From Alteromonas mediterranea DE (GTDB lineage Bacteria > Pseudomonadota > Gammaproteobacteria > Enterobacterales > Alteromonadaceae): a stretch of 64,000 nucleotides of DNA. Under the pieces are notes generated by a model that had not been told where the DNA came from, made no database searches, and was given only the letters and a program-made list of their open reading frames with translations. Position numbers and translations under genes: made by a program. Each line of letters begins with the position of its first letter. The first letter of the stretch is position 1. Below, one piece after another: positions 7,421-17,362 of this stretch. The DNA is taken from contig NC_011138.3 of assembly GCF_000020585.3 (NCBI RefSeq), positions 4,067,619-4,131,618 on the forward strand, written 5' to 3'.

Positions 7421-9487
7421 ATGTTACGTAGCGTTTTAAGCTTAAGCGTGGCACTGGCCTTAACAGCTTGTAGCCCACAAAATTCATCAACAGAACAACA
7501 GTCACAAAGCGCGGCCACTGAAGAAGCCCAACAACAGCTTTCATCAGGTGTCATAAAAGAGAATATGGACCTGTCTGTTGACCCAGGTGATGACTTTTTC
7601 CGCTACGTAAACGGTAACTGGTTTGATAATTTTGAAATACCAGCAGATAAATCTAGCTATGGCGCGTTCGTTATTCTTCGCGACGAAGCGCAAGATCACG
7701 TTATGGATATCATTAAGTCCTCAGCCGAAGGCGACTTTAAAGCCGGAAGCGATGAGCAAAAAGTGGGTGACTTTTACCGTGCTTATATGGACATGGAAAC
7801 GCGTAATGAGCTGGGTACCACGCCCCTTAAGCCAGAGCTTGCAAAAATAGACACCATTGAAGACTACACAGATTTGGCTGAATATTTTGCCTATGCGGCA
7901 CGCTATGGATATGGTACACCCTTTAGCCTTACCCAGTACCCAGACCTTAAATCGCCAAAAGAATATCTAATGTATACATGGCAATCGGGCTTAGGGCTGC
8001 CCGAACGTGAGTACTATTTTGACGATGATGAATCATCACAAACTATCCGTGATGCCTACGTTAAACATATCCAAACCATGTTTGAATTAGCCGGTTTCGA
8101 AGCGCCTAAAGAAAGCGCTGATATGCTTTTCGCACTTGAGACTAAAATAGCTCAACTGCACATGAAAAAAGAGCAAGCCCGTAACTTTGCCGCCAACTAC
8201 AATAAGCTAACCATTGAAGAGCTAAAAGCATTAATGCCTAAGTTCGACTGGGACGCTTATCTTGCCGAAGCTGACGTTAGCGACATTCCTTCATTAGGTA
8301 TCTTGCAAAAAGACTATATGCAAAACATTGATGGTGTTATTGCAGAAACGTCGCTAAAAGATTGGAAGACCTTCCTTAAATGGGGCCTATTGAATGCTTC
8401 GGCCGGTCGCCTAAGCGCTGAATTAGATGAAGCAAACTTCAACTTTTACAGCAAAGTACTTCGCGGCGTAGAAGAACAGCAGCCACAGTGGCGCCGAGCG
8501 GTGAGTCTATCAAATGCCCACGTGGGCGAGCTTATTGGTAAGGTTTATGTGAAGCAGCATTTTCCACCAGCCGCGAAAGAACGCATGATGGAAATGGTAA
8601 ATAACCTGATCTTGGCGTACAAAGAAAGTATTGAAAACCTTGACTGGATGACGGATGAAACCCGTGCCCAAGCCTTAGATAAGCTATCTAAGTTTACCGT
8701 AAAAATTGGTTACCCAGACCAGTGGAGAGATTATTCAGCCCTTACGGTTAAAGCCGGCGACTTGTTCGGAAACCTTAAGCGTTCTTCAGATGTACTTTAC
8801 GAAGAAATGCTTAAGAAACAAGGCGGCCCAGTGTGGACCCATGAATGGGGAATGACACCGCAAACGGTTAATGCTTACTACAACCCGCCGCTAAACGAGA
8901 TTGTATTTCCAGCCGCTATCCTTCAACCTCCGTTTTTCGATATGAACGCCGAAGATGCCGTTAACTACGGCGGTATTGGCGCGGTTATTGGTCACGAAAT
9001 TGGTCACGGCTTCGACGATTCAGGCTCAACGTTCGACGGTGATGGCGTACTTAGAAACTGGTGGACTGATGAAGATCGCGGCGAGTTTGAAGCACGTACA
9101 GCAAACTTGGTTGAACAGTACAACCAATTTGAAGTTTTGCCTGATTTACACGTAAACGGTGAATATACGCTCGGTGAAAACATTGGCGACCTTGGCGGTA
9201 TCAGTATCGCTTTAAAAGCTTATCATTTGTCGCTTGATGGTGAAAAAGCCCCTGAACTAGACGGCTTCACTGGCGACCAGCGTGTTTTCATTGGTTATGG
9301 ACAAGTGTGGGCCAGCAAATACCGTGAGGAAGCCTTGCGCAGCCAAGTACAAACCGATACCCATTCACCTACGAAGTTCCGCACTAACGGTGCTGTTCGC
9401 AACGTACCTGAATTCTACGAAGCGTTTAACGTGACCGAAGACGATGCGTTGTATTTACCACCCGAAGAACGCGTGAAAATTTGGTAA
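7421..9487 (+). CDS. M13-family zinc metallopeptidase, lipoprotein
   Basis: A 688-residue neprilysin/PepO-type endopeptidase, probably anchored in the periplasm or outer membrane. The N terminus is a lipoprotein signal with lipobox LTAC (residues 14-17). The zinc motif HEIGHGFDD has the ligands His525 and His529 with catalytic Glu526, and the third ligand is Glu586 in GENIGD. The substrate-binding NAYYNPPLNEIVFPA stretch, typical of M13, precedes it. AAGGA lies upstream of the ATG. It likely degrades peptides outside the cytoplasm. A strong terminator follows. Confidence 0.93.
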   Translation: MLRSVLSLSVALALTACSPQNSSTEQQSQSAATEEAQQQLSSGVIKENMDLSVDPGDDFFRYVNGNWFDNFEIPADKSSYGAFVILRDEAQDHVMDIIKSSAEGDFKAGSDEQKVGDFYRAYMDMETRNELGTTPLKPELAKIDTIEDYTDLAEYFAYAARYGYGTPFSLTQYPDLKSPKEYLMYTWQSGLGLPEREYYFDDDESSQTIRDAYVKHIQTMFELAGFEAPKESADMLFALETKIAQLHMKKEQARNFAANYNKLTIEELKALMPKFDWDAYLAEADVSDIPSLGILQKDYMQNIDGVIAETSLKDWKTFLKWGLLNASAGRLSAELDEANFNFYSKVLRGVEEQQPQWRRAVSLSNAHVGELIGKVYVKQHFPPAAKERMMEMVNNLILAYKESIENLDWMTDETRAQALDKLSKFTVKIGYPDQWRDYSALTVKAGDLFGNLKRSSDVLYEEMLKKQGGPVWTHEWGMTPQTVNAYYNPPLNEIVFPAAILQPPFFDMNAEDAVNYGGIGAVIGHEIGHGFDDSGSTFDGDGVLRNWWTDEDRGEFEARTANLVEQYNQFEVLPDLHVNGEYTLGENIGDLGGISIALKAYHLSLDGEKAPELDGFTGDQRVFIGYGQVWASKYREEALRSQVQTDTHSPTKFRTNGAVRNVPEFYEAFNVTEDDALYLPPEERVKIW

Positions 9488-9526
9488 GTCGAGCTGATTG
9501 AGTAGCGCACATAAAACACAATAGCT

Positions 9527-9565
9527 AAAGCCCCACGTTTGGTTCACCAAACTGGGGCTTTTTTT
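9527..9565 (+). terminator. Terminator after M13 peptidase
   Basis: AAAGCCCCA..TTTGG / CCAAA..TGGGGCTTT hairpin with a run of seven T on the plus strand. The mirrored A-run also allows use by the converging minus-strand ACT-domain gene. Confidence 0.85.
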
Positions 9566-9667
9566 GTTGGGTAACGATAATAAAGTAGTAATAATTTACT
9601 GCGGCGCACGATACTGCTCAATGCCAACGCTTATTCATGCATTTTCACTGGCCAAGAGCCTGCGGCA

Positions 9668-10066
9668 TTAATGAGACAATGAGGCTAAGACCTCAAGCGC
9701 TAAATCAACGTTTTCGAAAGGCACAAAAATGTGGTCGTGGTAATAAGCGGCTACCACATTGGCACTAATCCCCGCTTTTCCCAACGCCGAAGACATCGCT
9801 GCTGTCATCCCTACGGCTTCTAAACTTGAGTGCACTTCACAGGTTATACACCAATAACACCCTTCAAATTGCAGTTCCGCTTGCTTAGCTGCAGCTAACG
9901 GCAAGATAAGCGTAGTGCCCTCTCGTTCTTGAAACATGCCCTTCGCCGCTGAAACAAGCGTATTGGTCAACTTGTTAGCTGGTAAGGTCGTGAAAACATA
10001 ATTTTCACTACTCGCTACAGGGTTTAAGTTTTTCAATAACACAGTCAAGTCTGTTTCAGCGACCAT
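9668..10066 (-). CDS. ACT-domain protein
   Basis: A small (132 residues) protein with a tandem ACT-like fold: N-terminal segment ending in the family-like YVFTTLP and C-terminal VGMTAAMSSALGKAGISANVVAAYYHDHIFVP, typical of stand-alone ACT proteins of unknown ligand. ACT domains bind small ligands, often amino acids, but the target here is unknown. The ATG at 10066 is preferred because AAGG lies five bases upstream; a GTG at 10072 would add two residues. It is followed by a shared terminator. Confidence 0.75.
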   Translation of the reverse strand: MVAETDLTVLLKNLNPVASSENYVFTTLPANKLTNTLVSAAKGMFQEREGTTLILPLAAAKQAELQFEGCYWCITCEVHSSLEAVGMTAAMSSALGKAGISANVVAAYYHDHIFVPFENVDLALEVLASLSH

Positions 10067-10101
10067 AAGCACCTTGCCTTTTTAAAGTTGTCTTGCAGTC
10101 T

Positions 10102-11481
10102 TTAAAGCTTTCTTGCTCTAATACGCTTTCCTTTAATTTTGCCCTCTCTGAACTGCGTCATGGCTTTTTTCACGCTTCGCGTTTTCACCGCTACAAAACT
10201 CATGCTGTTCTGAACTTTAATTTTACCTAGGTCATCGCCGGGAATACCCGCATCTTTGGTCAACGCTCCGACTAAGTCACCAGGACGAAGCTTTTCTTTT
10301 TTACCGGCACTCAATGAAATACAAGTAAACTCGGGCTGGGTAATTTTGTTTTTATGAAAGCGTAGGCTTTGCGCCCCTTTTAGCGGAATATCACTTTCCT
10401 GTAGCACTTCTATTTTTCTTAGGAAATGCTCCTCTTCCTCACTTACCAGCGTTATGGCCATGCCTTTCGCCCCAGCTCGCGCTGTACGTCCTATACGGTG
10501 AATATGGGTTTCGGGCTCTTCGCTTACAGTGTAATTGATAACACAGGCAACATCGTCGATATCTAGTCCGCGAGCGGCTACATCGGTGGCAACTAGCACT
10601 TGCAGTGAGTCGCTGGCAAACTGCATTAACACTGAGGTTCTTTGGTGCTGCTCCATATCTCCCTGAAGCCCTTTAGCGCTAAAACCGTCTTCTATCAGTT
10701 CATCAACTACGTCATTTACCTGCGTTTTACGATTACAGAAAACAATGGCATTTTTAGGCTGATATTCCGTTAACACCGCTTTTAGTGCCTGCGTGCGGGT
10801 ATGAGGCAGTACGTTGTATCCCAGCTGAGTGATGGCAGGCTTATTCTCTTGAGACTCAACTTTGCAGGTTACCGGATTGTGCAGATATTGCTTAGCCACA
10901 CGCTCTATTTGTTCAGTGAAAGTGGCAGAAAACAGCAGGGTTTGCACCTGCTTTGGCGTTTGACCAAAGATAATGCGTAGGTCATCCTCAAAGCCCATAT
11001 CTAACATGCGATCGGCTTCATCTAACACACGCAGTTTTACATTACGCAAATCTATACGGCGTTTTTCAACGTGATCCATTACGCGACCCGGCGTACCTAC
11101 AATAATATGAGGACTATGTTTGAGAGACTGAATCTGCGGCCCCATCGGCTGACCACCACACAAGGTTGTCACCTTGATGTTACCTATATCTTTCGCCGCA
11201 GAGCGACACTGCTGCGCGACTTGTTCTGCAAGCTCACGAGTTGGGCACAACATTATCGCCTGAGTTGAGAAGTCATTAACTTCAATTTTTTCAAGCGCGG
11301 GAATTACGAAACAAAGCGTTTTACCACTCCCGGTTTGCGCTTGACCAATCACATCTTTGCCCTGTAGAGCGTCGGGAAGCGATTGGGCTTGAATAGGAGA
11401 AAGCTGGTGAATGCCTTGTGAGTCCAATGCCTTTGTGATGGCGGGATTTATATCTAATTGCTTTACTGTTTCAACTGTCAT
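10102..11481 (-). CDS. dbpA: ATP-dependent RNA helicase DbpA
   Basis: DEAD-box helicase that remodels 23S rRNA during large-subunit assembly. About 459 residues. Motifs in order: AQTGSGKT, PTRELAEQ, GTPGR, DEAD in LDEADRMLDMGF, SAT, and HRIGRTARAG. The C-terminal RNA-binding domain specific to DbpA is present (RPGDLVGALTKDAGIPGDDL to FREGKIKGKRIRARKL). The ATG at 11481 is chosen over a TTG at 11496 because GGAAC precedes it and the length fits DbpA. It stands as a single gene. Confidence 0.93.
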   Translation of the reverse strand: MTVETVKQLDINPAITKALDSQGIHQLSPIQAQSLPDALQGKDVIGQAQTGSGKTLCFVIPALEKIEVNDFSTQAIMLCPTRELAEQVAQQCRSAAKDIGNIKVTTLCGGQPMGPQIQSLKHSPHIIVGTPGRVMDHVEKRRIDLRNVKLRVLDEADRMLDMGFEDDLRIIFGQTPKQVQTLLFSATFTEQIERVAKQYLHNPVTCKVESQENKPAITQLGYNVLPHTRTQALKAVLTEYQPKNAIVFCNRKTQVNDVVDELIEDGFSAKGLQGDMEQHQRTSVLMQFASDSLQVLVATDVAARGLDIDDVACVINYTVSEEPETHIHRIGRTARAGAKGMAITLVSEEEEHFLRKIEVLQESDIPLKGAQSLRFHKNKITQPEFTCISLSAGKKEKLRPGDLVGALTKDAGIPGDDLGKIKVQNSMSFVAVKTRSVKKAMTQFREGKIKGKRIRARKL

Positions 11482-11601
11482 TAATTTGGGTTCCAAAGGT
11501 GCACTTCATCCTGTTCGGTATGATGAACCTAGCGGTGTGGGTATAAAAGAGGGTTTATGCCCTAGTGGAGAGGTTCCCTAAGGCACGTGAAAAGACCAGA
11601 A

Positions 11602-12648
11602 CTATGCTTGAAATGCCTTTTCTAATTTCCACTGTAGGGTTTGCCCCGCAAAAAATGGAACCATATCGGTGCCATCAGCTAAGGTTACTTGTTCAGGCAC
11701 TGTCCACGATTCTTTAACTAACGTCATTGTAGTCGTATTTCGCGCTAAACCATAAAAATCTGCGCCATAATGGCTCGCAAAACCTTCTAGCTTATCTATT
11801 GCGCCTAGTTGCTCAAACACTTCGGCATAAAGCTCAATGGCCGACCATGCGCTGTAACAGCCTGCACATCCGCAAGCATTCTCTTTTTTGTGCTTCGCGT
11901 GCGGCGCTGAATCTGTACCTAAAAAGAATTTTTTATTGCCGCTTGCCACCATGTCGCGCAGCGCTTGTTGATGGGTATTGCGCTTAAGCACAGGTAAGCA
12001 GTAATTGTGCGGGCGTACGCCGCCAACTAATAAGTCGTTGCGATTTAAAAGCAAATGCTGCGGTGTAATGGTTGCCCCCACATATTCGCTCGCACCCGCC
12101 ACAAAGCTTGCTGCATCAGCCGTTGTAATATGCTCAAACACCACTTTCAGCTTCGGGAATGCCTCAACAATAGGCGCTAAATGCGTATCGATAAACACTT
12201 TCTCACGGTCAAAAATATCAATGTGATGTTCGGTCACTTCACCGTGAATAAGTAACAACAAGCCTTGTTCTTGCATGGCTTGAAACACAGGGTATAAAGC
12301 CTGAATACCTTTTACAGCGGCATCTGAGTTTGTGGTGGCGCCTGCTGGATAAAGCTTACACGCGGTAACGCCTGCCTGTTTTGCATCAATAATATCCTGC
12401 GGCGTGGTTTGATTCGTAAGAAACAGCGTCATAAGTGGCTCAAAGCTGCTCCCGTTTGGACGAGCCGCTTCAATACGCGACTTATAAGCCATTGCCATTT
12501 CGGCATTGACCACCGGCGGTACAAGGTTTGGCATAACAATAGCGCGCTGAAAACAACGCGCAGTCGCAGGGACCGTCTCTGCCAGCATTTCGTTATCGCG
12601 AAAGTGAAGGTGCCAGTCATCTGGCGTAGTAATGGTGAGGGTTTGCAT
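11602..12648 (-). CDS. pyrC: Dihydroorotase
   Basis: Dihydroorotase cyclises N-carbamoyl-aspartate to dihydroorotate in pyrimidine synthesis. 348 residues, the length of the single-domain PyrC of E. coli type. The metal ligands in DDWHLHFRD near the start, the carboxylated-lysine region [12 protein letters not shown] around residue 100, the His of LIHGEVTE and the Asp of LGTDSAPH are all visible. It lies alone on the minus strand between dbpA and the lipocalin gene. Confidence 0.97.
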   Translation of the reverse strand: MQTLTITTPDDWHLHFRDNEMLAETVPATARCFQRAIVMPNLVPPVVNAEMAMAYKSRIEAARPNGSSFEPLMTLFLTNQTTPQDIIDAKQAGVTACKLYPAGATTNSDAAVKGIQALYPVFQAMQEQGLLLLIHGEVTEHHIDIFDREKVFIDTHLAPIVEAFPKLKVVFEHITTADAASFVAGASEYVGATITPQHLLLNRNDLLVGGVRPHNYCLPVLKRNTHQQALRDMVASGNKKFFLGTDSAPHAKHKKENACGCAGCYSAWSAIELYAEVFEQLGAIDKLEGFASHYGADFYGLARNTTTMTLVKESWTVPEQVTLADGTDMVPFFAGQTLQWKLEKAFQA

Positions 12649-12744
12649 GCCGAGTCTCTCTTAGTACCTAATCAAACAGCGTCTATGCGCGCAATAATAA
12701 CACAATTAACTTATTGCGCGCAGAACAACTCGACTGAAAAAGCG

Positions 12745-13287
12745 CTATGCGTCTACTTGCCCATGCTCTACCCATATCAGCTTGCTTACGTCATATCCAG
12801 CCGCCGTGGCTTTCTCTAGTAGCTGAGCGCGAACGTTCTTCGATATTGAAGGCGTGCGCGCTAAAATCCACAAGTAATCTTTGTCAGGCCCAGTTATCAG
12901 TGCGTACTGATAGTCTTCTTTGTCTAGTTCCATAATGACGTAACTGGCGTAAAAGGGGCCAAAAAACGACACTTTAAGGTGCCCCGTTGAAGCTGACTCT
13001 ACAAAGTATGCTTTGCCCTCGGCTTCATCCCATGTGCCGGCTTCTTTTGAATACCCACGATTGATAACCTTAACGCCCCCGTCGTCGCGCATGCTATAGG
13101 TTGCAGTGACTTCTGTTAATCCTTCTTCAAAGCTATGGTCAAACCGGGCTATTTCATACCATTCCCCCAGATACCGAGGTAGTTCGAAGCCTTGAATGGG
13201 TTTAACTTTATCAGGTACGCCTGTGCACCCCGATAAGCCGGCAAGCAAAACGCTCATTAAGAACCCGACACCGATTTTCTTAAACAT
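12745..13287 (-). CDS. blc: Outer-membrane lipocalin Blc
   Basis: Bacterial lipocalin that binds lysophospholipids or other hydrophobic ligands. 180 residues. Lipoprotein signal with lipobox LAGLSGC, then the lipocalin SCR1 motif YLGEWYEIARF and, near the end, DYLWILARTPSI with the conserved Arg. The ATG at 13287 has GGAGAG five bases upstream, better than the GTG at 13293. Single gene, divergent from the aldo/keto reductase operon. Confidence 0.93.
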   Translation of the reverse strand: MFKKIGVGFLMSVLLAGLSGCTGVPDKVKPIQGFELPRYLGEWYEIARFDHSFEEGLTEVTATYSMRDDGGVKVINRGYSKEAGTWDEAEGKAYFVESASTGHLKVSFFGPFYASYVIMELDKEDYQYALITGPDKDYLWILARTPSISKNVRAQLLEKATAAGYDVSKLIWVEHGQVDA

Positions 13288-13429
13288 ACACACTCTCCAC
13301 TGCGATATAATACGGTTATAAACTGATAACGCTAAATTACCTGTTGTGATCTAAAACAATTTTACTGCACCATAAACACTTAGGTTAGCTGTCGAAGTAC
13401 GAAATAAACTCATCTAATCTCGCTTCTAT

Positions 13430-13471
13430 TATGGGATAGCCCATATTACATTGCCTAATATATTGGCAATG
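13430..13471. promoter_or_regulatory. Two adjacent palindromes, candidate operators
   Basis: TATGGG-atag-CCCATA (13430-13445) and CATTGCC-N9-GGCAATG (13449-13471) lie side by side about 70-110 bases before the aldo/keto reductase start and between that gene and the divergent lipocalin gene. Perfect arms and tight spacing suggest binding sites for a dimeric regulator; the regulator is not identified. Confidence 0.5.
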
Positions 13472-13540
13472 AGTGAATACGGGTACTAAGTGAGCTTAAC
13501 GTCTTATCCATTTGCTGCCGTCTTACAAGGAGGAGAACAA

Positions 13541-14491
13541 ATGAATGAACATTTCCCACATGCAAGCCGCTTGATTTATGGATGCATGGGCTTAGGGGGC
13601 GGTTGGAATAATTCGCCAGTTACTGAAGCCGATATTACACAAGCACGCTCGGTCATAGACACGGTTTTAGACCTCAACATCAACGTTTTTGACCACGCTG
13701 ACATTTATACATTTGGAAAAGCAGAAATCGCTTTTGGCGAAGCGTTAAAAGCTGCACCTAGTTTAAGAGATAACATGATTATCCAATCTAAGTGTGCAAT
13801 ACGTTTTGACGATGATTTGGGACCAAAGCGCTACGATTTTTCGGCCAACCATATCCATAACTCTGTAGAGGGTATTCTTACCCGGCTTGGCATTGAGCAA
13901 TTAGATACGTTGCTACTTCACCGTCCAGACCCTCTTATGGAGTTAGAAGAGGTGGCGGGCACACTTCAGCTACTTCAACAACAAGGGAAGATTAAGCACG
14001 TGGGCGTTTCGAACATGCACGGACACCAGATTAACTACCTTCAGTCTGCGCTCTCTACTCCTATTGTTGCCAATCAATTAGAGATGAGCCTTGGCTTTAG
14101 AGATTGGCTTGAGGATGGCATTACTACCAACAGCGCTGCTAACCGTAATACGGGTTATGCGCCAGGGACGCTTGAGTACTGCATGCTGAACAACGTACAA
14201 CTTCAAGCATGGGGTAGCTTAGCCCAAGGAAAGTACACAGGTGCAAAGACAGAAAACAGCGAAGAACGTGCAACCGCTGACCTTGTTGCTCAACTTGCAA
14301 GTGAATACCAAACGACGGCCGAAGCGATTGTCTTATCGTGGCTTATGCGACACCCTGCTAACATTGCGCCGGTTTTAGGCAGTACCAATATCGAAAGAAT
14401 TAAGGCGAGTCAAAAAGCCGTAGATGTTCATCTTAGCCGCGAACACTGGTACAAATTATTTGAAGTAGCGCGCGGACAAGAGATGCCGTAA
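13541..14491 (+). CDS. Aldo/keto reductase
   Basis: NADPH-dependent aldo/keto reductase, 316 residues, most like the YdhF group. The catalytic tetrad appears as Asp in FDHADIYTFGKAE (with the Tyr), Lys in IQSKCAIRF and His in LLHRPDPL; the C-terminal cofactor segment is VLGSTNIERIKAS. The start at 13541 is preferred over the upstream in-frame GTG because of the excellent AAGGAGGAG site eight bases before it. A glyoxalase-type gene follows after 31 bases, so the pair probably forms an aldehyde-detoxifying operon; the substrate is unknown. Confidence 0.9.
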   Translation: MNEHFPHASRLIYGCMGLGGGWNNSPVTEADITQARSVIDTVLDLNINVFDHADIYTFGKAEIAFGEALKAAPSLRDNMIIQSKCAIRFDDDLGPKRYDFSANHIHNSVEGILTRLGIEQLDTLLLHRPDPLMELEEVAGTLQLLQQQGKIKHVGVSNMHGHQINYLQSALSTPIVANQLEMSLGFRDWLEDGITTNSAANRNTGYAPGTLEYCMLNNVQLQAWGSLAQGKYTGAKTENSEERATADLVAQLASEYQTTAEAIVLSWLMRHPANIAPVLGSTNIERIKASQKAVDVHLSREHWYKLFEVARGQEMP

Positions 14492-14522
14492 ACCTAAATA
14501 CGCATATTAAAGGATAAAAAAT

Positions 14523-14906
14523 ATGTTAAAAGGCTTTCACCATGTGGCCGTAATATGTAGCGACTATCCCCGCTCGAAAGCGTTTTACACCGACGTACTT
14601 GGCTTTACGGTAATTGATGAAAATTATCGAGAAGCCAGGCAGTCTTATAAGTGCGACCTTGCATTACCTGACGGTAGTCAGATTGAACTATTTTCGTTCC
14701 CTGATGCGCCTAAAAGACCATCTCGCCCTGAGGCTCAGGGCTTAAGACACCTCGCGTTTAAAGTCGATGCGCTTGATGAAGTGATTCATCAACTAACGAG
14801 TAAAGGGGTGGAATGTGAGCCCGTACGCACGGACGAATATACCCAAAAGCGCTTTACGTTTTTCCAGGACCCGGACGGTCTGCCATTAGAGCTTTACGAA
14901 CTTTAA
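14523..14906 (+). CDS. VOC-family (glyoxalase I-like) protein
   Basis: A 127-residue single-domain vicinal-oxygen-chelate protein of the GloA2/YaeR type. Starts with LKGFHHVAVICSDYPRSKAF and ends with FFQDPDGLPLELYEL; metal ligands would be His6/His7, Glu55 region (QIELF), His76 region (LRHLAF) and Glu near the C terminus. AAAGGA precedes the ATG. Likely co-transcribed with the aldo/keto reductase upstream. Exact substrate, for example methylglyoxal adducts, cannot be inferred. Confidence 0.88.
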   Translation: MLKGFHHVAVICSDYPRSKAFYTDVLGFTVIDENYREARQSYKCDLALPDGSQIELFSFPDAPKRPSRPEAQGLRHLAFKVDALDEVIHQLTSKGVECEPVRTDEYTQKRFTFFQDPDGLPLELYEL

Positions 14907-14928
14907 GTGGCTACAGGTAGAGGTAATA

Positions 14929-14976
14929 AAATGCCGAAAAACATCAACTGTTCATTCGGCACTTTATTAATGATTG
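14929..14976 (-). terminator. Hairpin between glyoxalase-like and mscS genes
   Basis: AATGCCGAA at about 14930 pairs with TTCGGCACTT at about 14965; on the minus strand it is followed by TTTTATTA. Likely terminator for mscS and perhaps bidirectional. The loop is long, so confidence is moderate. Confidence 0.5.
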
Positions 14977-15005
14977 AACGCGTTTAACGCGCGGTTAATA
15001 CGAAA

Positions 15006-15821
15006 CTAGTCGAGCATTCTCACTTCTCGCTGCGGGAATGGAATATCTATACCGTGCTGTTGCAGCGCATTAAAGACGGCCCGATTTAACGCATAACGGA
15101 CTTCAAAATGTCTCACTGCGGGCGCCCATACCCGCACTCCGAAGTTAATACTGCTATCGCCAAAATTATCTACGCCTATTGCCGGTGACTTTTCTGCACT
15201 AATGCCTTCTACTTGTTCAACAGCGGCGCGAATTACCTTTATGACATCATCTACATTGCTTGAATATGCTACGCCAATCTCAAGCTCTATCAGCATGTTT
15301 TCTGCCGAGTTGTGAAGAATCTCTCCCACAATTAATTTGTTGGGAATTTGAATGTGCACGTTATCTTCATCGATAAGGATGGTATAGGGCAGCATGACTT
15401 GGTCGACCACGCCTGCAACACCGCGAACCCGAATGGTATCTCCAATAACGAAGGGACGGGTAATAATAATGGTAAAGCCCGCAGCGTAGTTTGCTAGCAT
15501 GCCTTGAATGGCTAATCCCGCGCCTAAACCGATAGCACCTAATGCGGCGATGAGCGGCGTTACGCTGATCCCCACATTGCCAAGTGCAATTATGATAACG
15601 ATACCCAATACCGCCAACTTGCACACCCCGCCGGTAAAACGGCTTAGCGTGACGTCGATATTTCTATTGACCATCAGGTTTTCAACCACATGGCCTATTT
15701 TATTAGCTACCCACCAGCCAATAAGAAAAATGATGATGGCACCCACAATTTGAAAACTGTAGGTCACGGCAAATTCTACCAGGGTGTCGTAGAGTGCCTG
15801 CGCTTGTTTTAATTCATCCAT
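15006..15821 (-). CDS. mscS: Small-conductance mechanosensitive channel MscS
   Basis: Inner-membrane channel that releases solutes under hypo-osmotic shock. 271 residues, close to E. coli MscS (286). Three N-terminal membrane helices end in the pore helix GAIGLGAGLAIQGMLANYAAG with the Gly/Ala packing pattern, followed by the beta domain (ITRPFVIGDTIRVRGVAGVV) and the C-terminal vestibule domain. Monocistronic, converging on the glyoxalase-like gene through a hairpin. Confidence 0.93.
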   Translation of the reverse strand: MDELKQAQALYDTLVEFAVTYSFQIVGAIIIFLIGWWVANKIGHVVENLMVNRNIDVTLSRFTGGVCKLAVLGIVIIIALGNVGISVTPLIAALGAIGLGAGLAIQGMLANYAAGFTIIITRPFVIGDTIRVRGVAGVVDQVMLPYTILIDEDNVHIQIPNKLIVGEILHNSAENMLIELEIGVAYSSNVDDVIKVIRAAVEQVEGISAEKSPAIGVDNFGDSSINFGVRVWAPAVRHFEVRYALNRAVFNALQQHGIDIPFPQREVRMLD

Positions 15822-15962
15822 TGAGCGTTATTACGAATGTGAGATGTGAATATTTGAAGCTTAAACAACAACGTGGGGAAAAACCAGTGCCGGTAGCAAG
15901 ACCGGCACGTGTGAATGTAGGGCTGATAAGCCGATTAAGAAAGGTGTTAGCTAATAGTGAAT

Positions 15963-17231
15963 TTAATTAGCGTATTCGCTTGCTTCAATCTCAGCCAGAC
16001 GCTCTTTCGTCGGGTTTTTAACATAGTTGTATACCAACCCAACAAATAGCAGCGCAGCAAAGCCTGTCGCCACCATGAATCCGTATTTAGCATCTCCGCC
16101 ATTCGCGTCACTTACCAAGCCCATGATGAAGGGCCCTGCCGCTGCGCCCGCAGCAGTAAAGAACAAAATTACGCCTGCGACACTACCGTGTTGATGCTTA
16201 GGGAAACAGCTTATTCCTTTGGAATTAAAGGTGGGGTAAATAACCGACATAAAGATACCCGTTAGTGGGAATAAGAATAACGCTAGCTGTTTGCCGCCCC
16301 ATAGCCCTAAACCAAAGCACAATACTATCGCCCCAGTAAATAACATAAGAACCAGTGACCAGTTAAAGTGAGACATCATCCAAATGCCCACAAATCGCCC
16401 CGCCGCTCTAAGAATAAAAAAGGCAGTGACTGAATATATTGCCAAGGTTTGTGAGAAACCTTCTGTGTAACAATCGTAAGTTGCTTTCAATGTGGTGGCA
16501 TCACACACCAGATAGCTTGGCATCCACACATAAATTGCACTTTCCGCCGCAACATATAAAAACGCCCCTATCGAAAAGCCTAATGCATAGGGGTTTTTTA
16601 CTAACTTAAGGCTTTGGGCAATCGATACTTTTTTCTCGCCCGACTCTGTGTGTCGAGAATAGTCGGGGTACTTAACAAGTAAAGCGCCAATAATAAGTAC
16701 CGTACAAACGCCACCTGCAATCACATAAAGCCACTGCCACGCTACGCCTTGGTGGATAAGATAAGCAACGATAAGTGGACCAATAATCGCACCCACACCA
16801 AAAAATGCCTCGGCTCCATTCATTGTTGCAGTATGTTGTTTAGTGGATGAAGATATATCACCAATTAATGCAAGGGCGCCGGTTTTAAATATGCCAACGG
16901 CAACGCCAGAAAGGCTCATTAAACTAACAATCAGCATGAAATCGTTAGCAATTAGGAAGCTATAACAAGCAAGCCCAAAGAGCGCGAGGCCGATAATAAT
17001 GGTCGGTTTACGTCCTAACTTGTCAGCTAGAAAGCCTAGGAACAACCCAGATAATGCTATACCCAGCATTGGTAAAGAGTGCATTAAGCTGGCCTGTGCA
17101 TTGGTGACAGAAAAAGCCACTTTCACTTCTTTAATAATCTCACCTACAGAATCTGACGTCATGGCAAACATCATAAACATTAGGTAGGTCAACCATCTGA
17201 TAATTCTGCTACTAGGATCATGATTGGGCAT
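15963..17231 (-). CDS. MFS transporter, possibly for a sugar
   Basis: A 12-helix major facilitator, about 422 residues. The loop 2-3 signature GFLADKLGRKPT (about residue 75) is present. No close family is recognised with certainty. It is transcribed divergently from the amylosucrase gene with a shared regulatory region, so import of sucrose or export/import of a related sugar is a reasonable inference. ATG at 17231 or a GTG four codons upstream could be the start. Confidence 0.75.
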   Translation of the reverse strand: MPNHDPSSRIIRWLTYLMFMMFAMTSDSVGEIIKEVKVAFSVTNAQASLMHSLPMLGIALSGLFLGFLADKLGRKPTIIIGLALFGLACYSFLIANDFMLIVSLMSLSGVAVGIFKTGALALIGDISSSTKQHTATMNGAEAFFGVGAIIGPLIVAYLIHQGVAWQWLYVIAGGVCTVLIIGALLVKYPDYSRHTESGEKKVSIAQSLKLVKNPYALGFSIGAFLYVAAESAIYVWMPSYLVCDATTLKATYDCYTEGFSQTLAIYSVTAFFILRAAGRFVGIWMMSHFNWSLVLMLFTGAIVLCFGLGLWGGKQLALFLFPLTGIFMSVIYPTFNSKGISCFPKHQHGSVAGVILFFTAAGAAAGPFIMGLVSDANGGDAKYGFMVATGFAALLFVGLVYNYVKNPTKERLAEIEASEYAN

Positions 17232-17362
17232 AGTCTGTCTCACAAATGCTGTGTTAGAGGTTTTACTTAACCTCGCTAAACTTCTTAAAAATACATCAGC
17301 TACCGCTAGTATTCATTAGGCTTAAGATGTAAACAGCTTGATAATTAATCTCATGGTTAATG

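Noticed and set aside
12409..12819. A 136-codon plus-strand frame spanning pyrC and the intergenic region
   Set aside because: Antisense to pyrC and the lipocalin gene end; no start site or domain supports it.
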